From Hippophae tibetana (lineage: Eukaryota; Streptophyta; Magnoliopsida; Rosales; Elaeagnaceae): a stretch of 64,000 nucleotides of DNA. Of the stretch, positions 25,197 through 35,639 are shown piece by piece. The DNA is taken from positions 20,419,501 through 20,483,500 of the forward strand of contig CM072803.1 in NCBI GenBank assembly GCA_037013495.1, in the 5' to 3' direction. The position numbers and the translations under genes were made by a program. The first letter of the stretch is position 1, and each line of letters starts with the position of its first letter. The notes beneath the pieces were generated by a model. That model was not told where the DNA came from. It made no database searches and saw only the letters and a list, made by a program, of their open reading frames with translations.

Positions 25197-25616
25197 TTGG
25201 AATGGTTTGATTTATAGAGAGAGAAACTAGAGAAAAGTTAGAGAATTTTGTAGAATATGTGGGTCTCTTATAAGGTCTATGTATATATAGAGTATTACAC
25301 GTAAACATGTTGATTACATAAGGGGTACACATTGTAGTGTGTCAGAGGGGTACAAGAGTAAAAGAAAATACATATAAAGCTTGAAAGTTGACAATCCCAT
25401 GGCTCGGGCTAAAGTTTAGTCTTCCAACACCAAAGCTTCTATACATAGGTAGGCTCATACTACGAGTGTCATCATGGGCACGGACAATGGTAGGTCTTCT
25501 TAAGATAACTCATTTGATGGCTCGAGTTGTTAGTTAGATTGTACTTCGAGTCGATCCATATGTTCAAATATCTAGCTTACCCAAAGCACCATATAACCTA
25601 TACCACATCATCAACA
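25197..25616 (-). mobile_element. Right-hand (5') LTR of the Tat element (fossil)
   Basis: About 420 bases between the primer site and a TGTTGATGATGTGG start (minus strand) at 25616. A TATATATA promoter-like box lies near 25280 in the element's orientation. No matching copy is found at the other end, so its age cannot be read from LTR divergence. Confidence 0.55.
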
Positions 25617-26610
25617 TTAAAATTCTTATAAAATTCACATAATCTAGAGCTCTTCTAGATATACTTTGCAACATCACAGTGCTACCCACATCCTCTCCCA
25701 TTTTGAACTGCCTTAATTAAGCTTCATATCCAATTTATACACTACGTACCAAGAAAAGATAAGAAGAAAGAAAGAAGTTGTATTGAAAGCTAAAATTTTA
25801 TTTTTGAATTAGTTGTTTACAAATGTATGTAGTATATATATAGTTAGTTACAAAAATGAGAATTGTTAGCAAGCAATGATACCAATTTACTAACATCACT
25901 AGCTATTTCAACTAATACTAGCAGCCACAATTGACAACTTTGCATAACTAACTGTCTAAGTTCCTTACTTTCACTACCTCCCCCCAAGAGAACCATGAGT
26001 TTTGGACACAACAAGCAAAACCTGGGCTCTGAGAGTGGCTCTCTCAAAGCATCGACAAGTTGATGAACTGAATATCCAATGCACTTGAAGCCATTCTATC
26101 ATACACGAAATGCTAGTTAAGATCAACATGTTTCATCCTTGCATGTTGACTTGGATTAGCAACTAAATTCTTGGCACTATGTTGTCACAAAACAAGATGG
26201 GTGCTACTAGAAGGGAGATATATAGTTCAATAAGAATAGACTGAAGCAAGAGAAGATTAACACAAGCATTGGTTAAGGCATGATATTCTGCCTTTGTAGA
26301 GGAATGAGCAATGACCTTCTGCTTGCTAGAGGACCAGATACTAAACTACCTCCAAAGAAAATGCAGTAGGCATTCATACTTTTTCTGTCATCAAAAGATG
26401 TGGCCTAGTCAAAATCAAAGAAATAGTGAGAGTAAAATCCATTACTTTGTGCAAAGCGACAGTATAATGCATTGTTCTTTGACATACCTTAGCATACATT
26501 TGGCTGCAAGTTAATGAACATGAGTGGGTGCACGCGTAAATTGGCGTAATTTATTTACAGAAAATACAATATTAGGCCTTCTAAAACACAGTATTATAAT
26601 GCACATACGA

Positions 26611-27500
26611 CTTATGAGTGCTTAAAAAGCAATAAAATATCATGATTTAATGTACTTTAATTGATTAAATATATTTATATTTGTATGATTTTATCATATT
26701 TTTATATAAATTTATTTTTTCGAAATCACGGATATTTTTCCTCAAAAATAACTTAAAGTTTCAAAGAAAAATACTGGAGGCAATAAATCACAAATATGTT
26801 GAGAGAAAAATGAGGAAAAGTCAAAAAATGAAAAAACTGGACAAAATGATCAAAATTGTCGAGTCCTATTCATTGCCAGCACACACCCACACCAAGTCTC
26901 GCACGTGCTAGAACACGCTCGCGCCTATCATGCGCAAGCCAATGTTCATTTGTCGCAAATCTCACCCCTCACACACGTGTCAACTTGTCCAAACACATCC
27001 AAAATCAATTTTTGAGATTTTTTCCCATTTGTTTTGCCTTTCCCTTATCTATAAAAGAACCTTCTACCTCATTGTAATAATCATCCCCCAAATCTCGAAA
27101 ATCACACATTTTTCTCTCTTTTTCTCTCTAGTTTTTTTAGTTTTAAAATTAATTCTTTACAGTTATTTTTATGTTTTATTCTATATATTATATTTAATTT
27201 ATCTGTGATTAAATTTAACATGACTGTATGTTTGTAAATATGATATAAGAATAATGTTTTTATGCTTATGAAATATTAAATAGGTAAAATATTTTTTAAA
27301 AATAAATTGATTTTGTTTTATTCAATATTTTATATTAAGGGTGTTAGAGAGAAATATATTATTTTTTATTACAAACTTAAATCTTACAATTATATTTTAA
27401 GGTTTAATTTTCCTGTATGATTTAGAGTAGTACTCTTTTATTTGTTGGTACAATCGCCCATTACTTAGAGTTAAATTCTATTTCAAAAGTTTTTATAAGA
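26611..27500 (+). mobile_element. Truncated copy 2 of the 1.7-kb LTR family (fossil)
   Basis: Begins CTTATGAGTGCTTAAAAAGC and follows copy 3 for about the first 1,060 bases of that copy, up to the TTTTTATAAGA stretch. It then abuts copia A coding sequence at 27501 with no LTR end, so a deletion probably removed its 3' part together with the distal part of copia A. Confidence 0.82.
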
Positions 27501-28699
27501 CCTAGAAGTTTTCCCTTTGAGTGCATAATCTTCATCCTTTTCTCACTCATGTGGCCTAGTCTCTGGTGCCACAAATTTGATGTTTCATTGCTTGCTGCAA
27601 CTGCGATTGAACAACGTGCTCTTGCTGTCATGTAAAGAGTGTCACTCTTCTTGCCTCGAGCAACTGTCATTGCACCCTTTGAAATCTTCCAATCATCACC
27701 ATGGAAGATTGTAGTAGTATAGCCTTCACTGGCCAATTACCCTACTGAGATTAAGTTCCTTCTTAGGTCGGGAATATGCCTGACATCCTTCAACTCCCAA
27801 ACAGACCCTTTCAACTTACTCTTCACTACACATTTTCCAATAATAGCACATGGTTATTCATCACCAAGATATACCTTTCCAAGGTTCCCAGGGACATATT
27901 TCTTGAAGAATTCTTTCTGTTAAGTAGCATAGAACGATGCTCCAGAGTCTAACACCCAAGATTCTTTCTTACTCTATAAAGAGCATATCAATGCATCATC
28001 TCCTCCTCCGGTGGAAGTAACATTTGCCTCTGTCTTCACTTGTTTGTCTTTCGGTGCACTCTTGCACTAATTTTTGTAGTGCCCGGTTCTTCCATAATTC
28101 CAACACTCGATAGTCATCGAGCTATGGGAATTATTAAGATTCCTGGATTTGGACCTCCTGTCCTTTGATCTACCTCGGTAGTCTGTTCTACCATATCTAT
28201 TCCCTTTGGTTGAATTTCTCCCTCTTGACTTTGTATGCAAAACTAAAGAAGTTGACGATTCACCTAACTCTCTACGTTAGATATCTTCACTGAGAACCAA
28301 ATCATGAACATCATCAAATTTAAACTTATTTCTTCCTGACATGTTACTCACAGTCATGACAGTAGCATTTTAGCTTTCTGGTAAAGAAGACAAAAGTATT
28401 AATGCTCGTATTTCTTCATCGAATTCAATTTCCACTAAACTTAAATGGGTTGTGACTATTGAGTTCATTGAGATGTTGAGCTACCGATATGCCTCTGTCA
28501 TTCGCAAATTGAACAAACGCCTCATGAAGTGTACTTTGTTTGAGGCTGATGACTTCTCATACATATTGGAGAGAGTTGCCATAAGACCCACCGTGGTCTT
28601 TTCCTTTGTTATATTGAAAGCAAAATTACGGGATAACGTCAGTCGAATAACTCCAAGGGCTTGTCTATCTAGAAGATTCCAATCTTCTTCCTTCATAGC

Positions 28700-30423
28700 T
28701 GATGAGTGCTCAAAAAGCACTAAAATTACCATGATTTTTTGCACATTAATTGATTAAAAATATATATATTTATATGATTTTATCGTATATTTATACAAAT
28801 TTGTCTTTTCCGAATCACGGGTATTTTTGTTGTTTTTCAGTAATTTTCACTTAAAAACGTAACTTAAAGACTCAAAGAGGAATACTGGAGGCAATACATC
28901 ATAAATATATTCATAAAATAAATGAGGAAAAGTCAAAAAATATGGAAAAATTGGACAAAATGGGTCAAAAATGTCAAAAAGGATAAAATCGCACCCATCA
29001 GCGCCCGGTCCCACGCGCCGCTGCCCATCTGTGCGCGTTGCCGTGCCCACACTAGCATGACGTCATCATTCACTACTCCACGTTTTCTCCATTTTTAATC
29101 ATTTTTTCACCCACTTTTTTTTCACATCGTCACCTATAAATACCTTCATTCTCTTCATAACTAAACACACCTAAAAACACATCTTCTCTTCTCTTTCTTT
29201 CTCTCATTTCTTAGTTTTTAAGTTTTTCTTAGTTTTTAGTTTTCCTTAGTTAGTTTTTCTTAGTTTTAGATTTCTTCTCTTTTTGAGAAGAACTAGTTAT
29301 GTTTTTGTAATTTATTTTCTTTTTGATTCAATAAATGGGAGTGCAAATTTCATTTGGAGGTTTTCCAGCAACGGGAATAGTATCAAAGTACTGTAAGGAT
29401 TTTTTTTACAGTTATTTTTTATGCTTTATTCTTACATGTTATATTTAATTTGTCTGTGATTAAATTTAACTTTGTTGGCTGTTGTAAACATGATATAATA
29501 ATAACGGTGTTATACTTGTGAAATATTAAATAGGTAAAAATCTCTAAAATGAATTGATTTTGCTTTTATTCAAGATTTTATATTAAGAATGTTAAATAGA
29601 AATATATTATTTTTCATTACAAACTTAAATATGAAAATTAGATTTTAAGGTTTAGTTATCCGGTCTAATTTAAAGTAGTGCTCTTTTATTTGTTGGTATA
29701 ATCGCCCGGTAGTTAGAGTGAAGTTATATTTCAAAAGTTTTTATAAGAATTATTATCTGAAAATGTATTGACAACATGTTTTCAGTAGTGGTTTTAAAAC
29801 TTGAAAGTTAGTACTCGGATAATTAAATTCTTAGGTTTAATTTGGACACCTTGAATAAAGTTTAAATTGTCTAACCCCACCAAATGTGGCATTTAAATGG
29901 TTCATATTCAATCTCTTAGAAAAATGAATTAATTTAATTAACCAAATTAGTTATCAACCCTACTCATAGGTGTTAATTGATTTGTTTAGTTAACAACGAA
30001 TATCTAACCCCACCAAAGGTGGTATTCATATAAAAAAGAGAGAATCAATAAATATCAATTTATATCTTTAATAACCTAAATAATATGAGCAAGCATAATT
30101 AACTTAATTATTATATCCATAAATACTCCATTGTTTTAACAAATAAAATTTGCATAAATGTTTATTGAATCTCTATCTATGTTTATTTTTATGTCAGTAG
30201 ATTAAAAACATAAAACCCAAAATATCGTGACACAGTGTTTAGGATTTAATTTCGTTTTTAAAAGTTTGAATAATAACTTAAAAATCACATATATTTCTTC
30301 CTTAGATCGACCTTGGGAGTATACTTATCATTTTCTACGAAAATGATTCGTGCACTTACGAGAGTTTTATAAATGTAAAACCAAAGTATTGGCAAGATAT
30401 GTGATGCCGGTTTTCGCTCATCA
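28700..30423 (+). mobile_element. Complete solo LTR, copy 3 of the family (fossil)
   Basis: 1,724 bases beginning TGATGAGTGC and ending GCTCATCA, so it has TG...CA ends and a short terminal inverted repeat (TGATGAG/CTCATCA). It is flanked by ATAGC at 28695-28699 and ATAGT at 30424-30428, a 5-base target duplication with one difference, inside gag of copia A. A CTATAAATA box lies near 29133. The G+C-rich block at 28990-29050 and the GAGGTTTTCCAG block near 29360 are shared with copies 1 and 2. No coding region is seen. The parent family is unknown, though length and layout suggest a large plant LTR element. Confidence 0.85.
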
Positions 30424-30735
30424 ATAGTCTCTGGCTTCTTTCCTGAGAGAGGTTGATATAGATTTCTTTGATACAAATAATCCTCTATCTGCATTTTTCA
30501 AAACCCGAAATCTGTGCCATCGAATTTCTCAAGTTTCACCTTTCCTTCATTTACGGTCATTGCTCCCACTCAAATCTGACTTCCTTCGGATCATTTTTTA
30601 CTATTTCTACAAACCATCATGTATTAGAACACCTCCGTCAACAAACAAATATTGTCGATGAAATTTCACTATTCATATGAATAGTAATCTTGTAGGAAAT
30701 TGACAGAAATCACTACCAAAAGCTCTTATACTAGT

Positions 30736-31153
30736 TGTTGGGAAATGATGCAAATTTCCGATAAGGCAGATTTATGAGAAAACAAGAATAGAAAAATAAC
30801 ACACAAATTTGATAACATAGTTCGGCTAATCTTGTTTACATCTCCGGATCTACTGTAGATCTTTTTACTCAAAAGTGAGAAATTACACAAGATGTTTACA
30901 ACACTCACAACGCACAACCCAATTACACTCAAGAAAATTACTTTCAATTTTCTCTCACAAAATTTTTTATTTGAATTGGAACGAACACTTAGTATGATTA
31001 ATTCATTATAATTACACATATATTTATAGGAAAATTCACCTATTGAATTAATTCTTAAATTAATGGTTTTTTAAATTACTCATTAAATTAAGCTCATTGT
31101 TTTGTTTCATGTTTTGTTCCTTAAATTAAAGAGTTTTATAACAACCTCCAACA
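30736..31153 (-). mobile_element. 5' LTR and primer site of copia A (fossil)
   Basis: 418 bases with TGTTGG...CCAACA ends. Directly next to it, on the minus strand, ACTAGTATAAGAGC (about 30721-30735) is a decayed version of the plant copia TTGGTATCAGAGC primer site. Confidence 0.78.
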
Positions 31154-32589
31154 CTATTACTATGAGATGATCGGTGATTAATTTTATATTCATCATGTAA
31201 TCATCAATGGTGAAGTTATTTTTACTAACAATTTGAAGTTGGATACAAAGATCCATAACTTGAGCATGTGAGAAACCAAAGAAGACACTCTAAGTGCACT
31301 CGAATAATGAGCAGCAGTGTCTCTTTGGATAAGATGAACAAAAGCACCGTTAGAAATAGAAGCAAATATCCAACTCTTTACTCTACCATTTAATATTTAC
31401 CAACTCATATAATCAATATTTAGAACAGACAGATTGGGCATCGTAGGCAACGAAATTCGAAAAGAAGAATCAGTGATGTTTTTTAGACCATACGTAGAGA
31501 TGTGAGACATTAATTGCTCTCTCAATAATAGAAAATTACTAACATCACCAGCTATTACAACTAATACTAACAGCCACAATTGGCAACTTTGCATAACTAA
31601 CTAACTACCTAGGTGTATTACTCTCACTACTAGGCACTACATATTGCCTGCTGTTTATGTAGTGGTGAATCAGTCTATCGCATATTTGAGATGGTGCAAG
31701 AGGGTTTGGTACCTACATGTAACTATGTTAACGTATTGTTAACTTTTATATCATGTTGTTAAAATATATTATTTTAAAACTCTAGTTCGTATTGATATCA
31801 TTTTTAGTTATTTTAACTAGTATTTTTTGTCATGCCACGTATGTTTTATATGGTAAATTTTACAAAGGTATTATGAAAATTTAAGAAAGAAATAAAGCAC
31901 CCAAACGGATCTGACTCGATAACTACCTCAAAATATTTCCCTACTAAGTGTCATACATACAAAATGAATTATTATCTAAGAAATAAACCATTAGTCAAGT
32001 AAAATTAGGTTGTATGTTACGAATATAATATCAAGGATCAAATTTAGAGTTTTGATTGTGATCAACTATTCAAAATTGAGCCCAAAATTAATAAAATGTT
32101 TAATAATTGTCATCATTAATGCCAATTAAGGATACAATATTTTGAAAAAAAAATTAAAAATAAAAACGGATATCATAATAGCCATAATTCAAAAATTAAT
32201 TTTTTTCTCAAATTCCTACAATTTTCTTATAAAAATTGTCACCTACGATTCATGTGACATACTTTAAGCTAAACAAGAAAATATTATTCAAGACAATTGG
32301 ATACAAATATTTGAATTGATATATTAAAATGAAATAAATATTTTAATAATAATATACATAAAATATATCAATATATTAATATAGATATTTTTAAAAGTGA
32401 TGTCTTTTTGCAAATACCAATCAACCAATTCGAGTTTAATATCAAACCATATATATATATATATATATATATCAAAACATACATTGTGTATTCGATTGGA
32501 GTTAAGTAAGTTACGAAAATTGAATTAATCGAACCGAACCTATTATATTAATTTATATTTTAAAAAAATATTAAATATATTGTTAATTA

Positions 32590-32847
32590 ATGCTTTATAC
32601 TTTATATATTATAATTTTAATTTTATTTAAAATTATAAAATCTAAATCTTATTCAAATATTCGAATATTCACTTTTAAACAATATCAAGTGTTAGAAACA
32701 CAGTAACCATTTTATGTAATTCTTTATACTTTATATATTATAATTATAATTTTAAATTTATTTAAAATTATAAAATTTAAATCTTATTCAAATATTCGAA
32801 TATTTACTTTTAAACCATATAAGTGTGAGAAACACCGTAACCATTTT
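32590..32847. repeat. Tandem duplication, 129-base period
   Basis: Two adjacent units share CTTTATACTTTATATATT (32593 and 32722) and the CAAATATTCGAATATT palindrome, and both end in CATTTTATGTA. They differ by several substitutions and short indels, so they are older than the next duplication. Confidence 0.85.
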
Positions 32848-32943
32848 ATGTATGTTTTGTTGATAGATATTAAGTCAATTTATATATTTATAATATTTTC
32901 AAAACTAAAAATAATAAATAATGGATATTTGTAAGTATATTAT

Positions 32944-33221
32944 AAATTTTTAAATATTTAGTTTGTGACAAAAGAGTTATTTAAATTATTATAGCATATT
33001 AAATTGTCAACTTAATCTTTTTATTTTTTTGATATTCATTATTATATTTTTTTATCAATCAATGTTTTTAAAATTAATGATTAAATTTTTAAATATTTAG
33101 TTTGTGACAAAAGAGTTATTTAAATTATTATAGCATATTAAATTGTCAACTTAATCTTTTTATTTTTTTGATATTCATTATTATATTTTTTTATCGATCA
33201 ATGTTTTTAAAATTAATGATT
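32944..33221. repeat. Near-perfect tandem duplication, 139-base period
   Basis: Units at 32944-33082 and 33083-33221 share TTAGTTTGTGACAAAAGAG and differ by only one base that I can see (ATCAATCAATG versus ATCGATCAATG). This indicates a recent event. Confidence 0.9.
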
Positions 33222-34517
33222 TTTTTGCATCAATATATAGACTACATATCCTTGATTGACAAAATAAGATTTCATCTGAATATACAATGTTATCTAATGT
33301 TCGTTAAACTATTAAACACATTATAATTTTTTTATTTTTTTATAATTATTATGTAAAATAAATTTAATTACTAATTTTAAAAACAAACACAATTCTATAT
33401 TTATATAATACTTATTATAATTACCAAATTAATTAAATAAAATATATAATGATAATAACTTTGAAATTAAATTATATGGTATGTTTTTTTTTCATTTCAA
33501 TTAAATAATATTTTTAGATTATATTAAAATTATATATTCAAAATTGTAAGTGAATTAATTTTATAAATTGGTTTGAAGGTTTTATCTAGGTCATAAATTA
33601 ATTAAAATTTTAATTTTTTTTAAATTATCTAGATACAATTAATTTATAAAATAATTTAAAAATTGATCTAAAGTGAACCTCCCTGATAAAAAACACAGGG
33701 CAAGGTACGGGTAAGTATCAAGTTTGCTTCACCTTTAGGAAAAACCTAGTAGTAAGAATCCATAATATCTTAAGAATTTTTATTTTTTATATAATTAAAT
33801 TTAGATTATAAATAATAAATATAATTTATTTATCATGTATCATAACATTATATTATAATAATTAAAATATTAATTTATGGATAAAAAATATTATTTTTAA
33901 TCAATATTTATTTAATTTAACTATAAAATTTTAAAAATATGTAATTTTTTTAAATAAATTATAAAAAAATTGAAGATATTCCCAACCCAATTCTGTTCCC
34001 ACACAACAGTATTTTTATTGATTTCAAAATTAGAGTTTTCACATATATTTTAATTTATGTGAGGAAATTGACATCCCTGTATAATGCATTAATGAAAAGA
34101 AAATTAAATTTAACTCCTAAGGCAAAGTTATATCCTAATTTAGTTAATGATGTATTCAAAAACAAAAACAAAAAATTATGTGTTAAGTTATTACTTAATA
34201 ATACTTAATATATAATGCAATAATTGATTAAAAATAACCTAATTATATTCTTATATGTCACATAAATTATTTCTAAAGAACCAACTAAAAACGAGGAACT
34301 AGGAGAAGGGGAAAAAAATCATTCAAAAAGAGCATGGGATTCTCAAGGAGTGACTGGTGAAGAGATGTTGACCACTTTGAGACTCATTTACTGACCCTAA
34401 GAAAAAAAAGTCAAAAAACTCCTCGAACACCATCTCCACCGCATATCACAAAGCTTTTTTCGACAATCATTTTCACATATCAAAATAAACAACCACCACA
34501 CGATCATACTCATAAAA

Positions 34518-35639
34518 TCACACTGTATACACAATCACAAAACAAGGAAGCACAGCCCTTGGATTAAAAACCAACAGTTCTTCTTCATCCGTTCTCGTGT
34601 GGACCCCGGAACTCCCTCCTTTGCTCCCAAAGACCGAGTCAAACCCACCGCTCTCTTTGTTCACCAGCTCATGCATATCCGACTCGCTTCCGATCCGACC
34701 CGCCACGACCCGACAAAGCAGCATAGCTCTCTTCACGTTCATAAACCTAAACTCCTCCTCTACCTCCTCAGGAATCGCCACGTGTGCTCTCCAGCTGGTA
34801 GATAGTGTAGAAATTCCATCCAACTTGGGTGAGAATCCAGATTTTATAATCCCACACACACTGCAGTACTGCTGATTACAAATGCTGGAACTACCATTAT
34901 ACCCCAAATCACAAAGAAAAGTAGAACAATGAAATCTCAGAAGCTCGTTTCCGTCGAAGATACATCTCTCATTTCCTTTCAATACGGTGCCGTTTCTAGC
35001 TGCTTTAGCTTTTACTGTTTCTCTATACTCTTCAAACTTGGATAGAATCTTTGGGCAGTTATGGATCTTCAAGATCCGATTAATTATGGGTTCCTTTAAA
35101 TTCTCGATCCAACCCGTTTTGAATATGATTCGGACTATATTATTACCCGAATCACCATCTACAAGCTCCGAAACAGCGTGTTTGATGGCTTGGTGTTGAT
35201 CGAGAAGTTGGGGTTTCGGGAAGATCTCGCCGCAGGCGGTACAAGGGAAAATATCGTTTCGGAGAGGAAAAGGGAGGTGATCTCCGGCCGAAATATCGGA
35301 TTCTGAGCAAGACCCAGTTGGGTTTCTGAAATGAATGTCCGAAATATGCTCTGTTTCGGGTATAACGAACGATACTATTAATGAGCGTTGGGAAGATCGA
35401 GCTGGTGATGAAGGATAAGTCTGAATATTGTTTTTGTAGGACTTGGAAGCGAAGGTTCGTTTAAGAAATGACCAAGAGGATAAAATCGCTTGTTTGGATT
35501 TTGGTTTTAGGGATGACAGTTTGCGCTTTTTGGAGGTTTGGCCATGGCGGTCTTTGGAATTGGTAAAAATGAAGCATCCCAAGTGGATGAGAAGGACTAA
35601 GAGAGAGATGAATTTGAAGAATGGAGAAATTGCCGCCAT
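34518..35639 (-). CDS. C2H2-finger protein with PARP-like fold, plant family
   Basis: Intronless frame of 373 residues. Residues 7-27 form a hydrophobic segment (FFKFISLLVLLIHLGCFIF), likely a signal anchor or membrane helix, followed by a Lys/Arg-rich stretch. One C2H2 finger, CTACGEIFPKPQLLDQHQAIKH, lies around residues 132-153. The C-terminal part contains the family blocks IVRIIFKTGW, ERCIFDGNELLRFHCSTFLC, YCSVCGIIKSGF, GISTLSTSWRAH and FNPRAVLPCFVIVY. From memory, Arabidopsis relatives are annotated as C2H2-like zinc finger proteins whose C-terminal region is assigned to the ADP-ribosyltransferase (PARP-like) fold. Catalytic activity is not established and I do not see the classic H-Y-E triad with certainty. 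The start is the first ATG, just before the membrane segment. CT-rich sequence upstream on the coding strand may be the 5' leader. There are no close neighbours. Confidence 0.88.
   Translation of the reverse strand: MAAISPFFKFISLLVLLIHLGCFIFTNSKDRHGQTSKKRKLSSLKPKSKQAILSSWSFLKRTFASKSYKNNIQTYPSSPARSSQRSLIVSFVIPETEHISDIHFRNPTGSCSESDISAGDHLPFPLRNDIFPCTACGEIFPKPQLLDQHQAIKHAVSELVDGDSGNNIVRIIFKTGWIENLKEPIINRILKIHNCPKILSKFEEYRETVKAKAARNGTVLKGNERCIFDGNELLRFHCSTFLCDLGYNGSSSICNQQYCSVCGIIKSGFSPKLDGISTLSTSWRAHVAIPEEVEEEFRFMNVKRAMLLCRVVAGRIGSESDMHELVNKESGGFDSVFGSKGGSSGVHTRTDEEELLVFNPRAVLPCFVIVYTV

Larger units (their letters stand above)
15790..25616 (-). mobile_element. Tat-lineage Ty3/gypsy element (fossil)
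   Basis: Decayed retroelement on the minus strand. Order from right to left: LTR (about 25197-25616), primer site (25175-25192), gag remnant (about 23870-24800), protease region (about 23000-23500), reverse transcriptase (about 21950-22600), RNase H (about 21300-21900), integrase (about 19910-20950), minisatellite 3' region, and an extra ORF on the opposite strand (16148-18640). The integrase core signature around CHSTPYYPQANGQAESSNK and the reverse-transcriptase segment near MCVAYIDLNDA are still readable. A protein-bearing antisense ORF beyond pol is a known trait of the plant Tat group. No clear left LTR was found; 15790-16100 is the only candidate place. It is heavily broken with many interruptions and is old. 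An LTR-family insert (18655-19390) lies within it. Confidence 0.85.
27501..31153 (-). mobile_element. Copia element A (fossil, interrupted)
   Basis: Minus-strand copia element. It has a 5' LTR at 30736-31153, a decayed Met-tRNA primer site next to it, gag on both sides of the inserted solo LTR (about 30425-30560 and 28480-28695), a zinc-knuckle and protease region around 27900-28250, and a pre-integrase region with the WHQRLGHMSEKRMKIM motif near 27540. Reverse transcriptase, RNase H and the 3' LTR are absent because the left side is cut at 27501. Coding similarity is better preserved than in copia B, which fits a younger age. Confidence 0.82.
25776..31626 (-). mobile_element. Copia element B, outer element of a nested stack (fossil)
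   Basis: The left part is a 3' LTR ending at 25973 next to a strong purine tract (25974-25988), followed by an RNase H region remnant (about 26030-26520). The right part is a partial 5' LTR (about 31540-31626) that matches the left LTR over the stretch around GCCACAATTG, and a gag remnant (about 31200-31500). The middle is occupied by copia element A and its own inserts. The left LTR edge near 25776 is approximate. It is broken in many places and is older than copia A, which lies within it. Confidence 0.72.
31627..34517. other. A+T-rich spacer
   Basis: No gene is seen. It contains an AT microsatellite (about 32448-32472) and two recent tandem duplications, listed separately. I looked here for a CDC6 first exon on the minus strand and found no frame that fits. 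Confidence 0.6.

Noticed and set aside
26611-30423. LTR-family copies 2 and 3 as the two LTRs of a single element
   Set aside because: Copy 3 has its own target duplication and copia A gag continues on both sides of it. The sequence between the copies is minus-strand copia coding, so copy 3 is a solo LTR and copy 2 a separate truncated insert.
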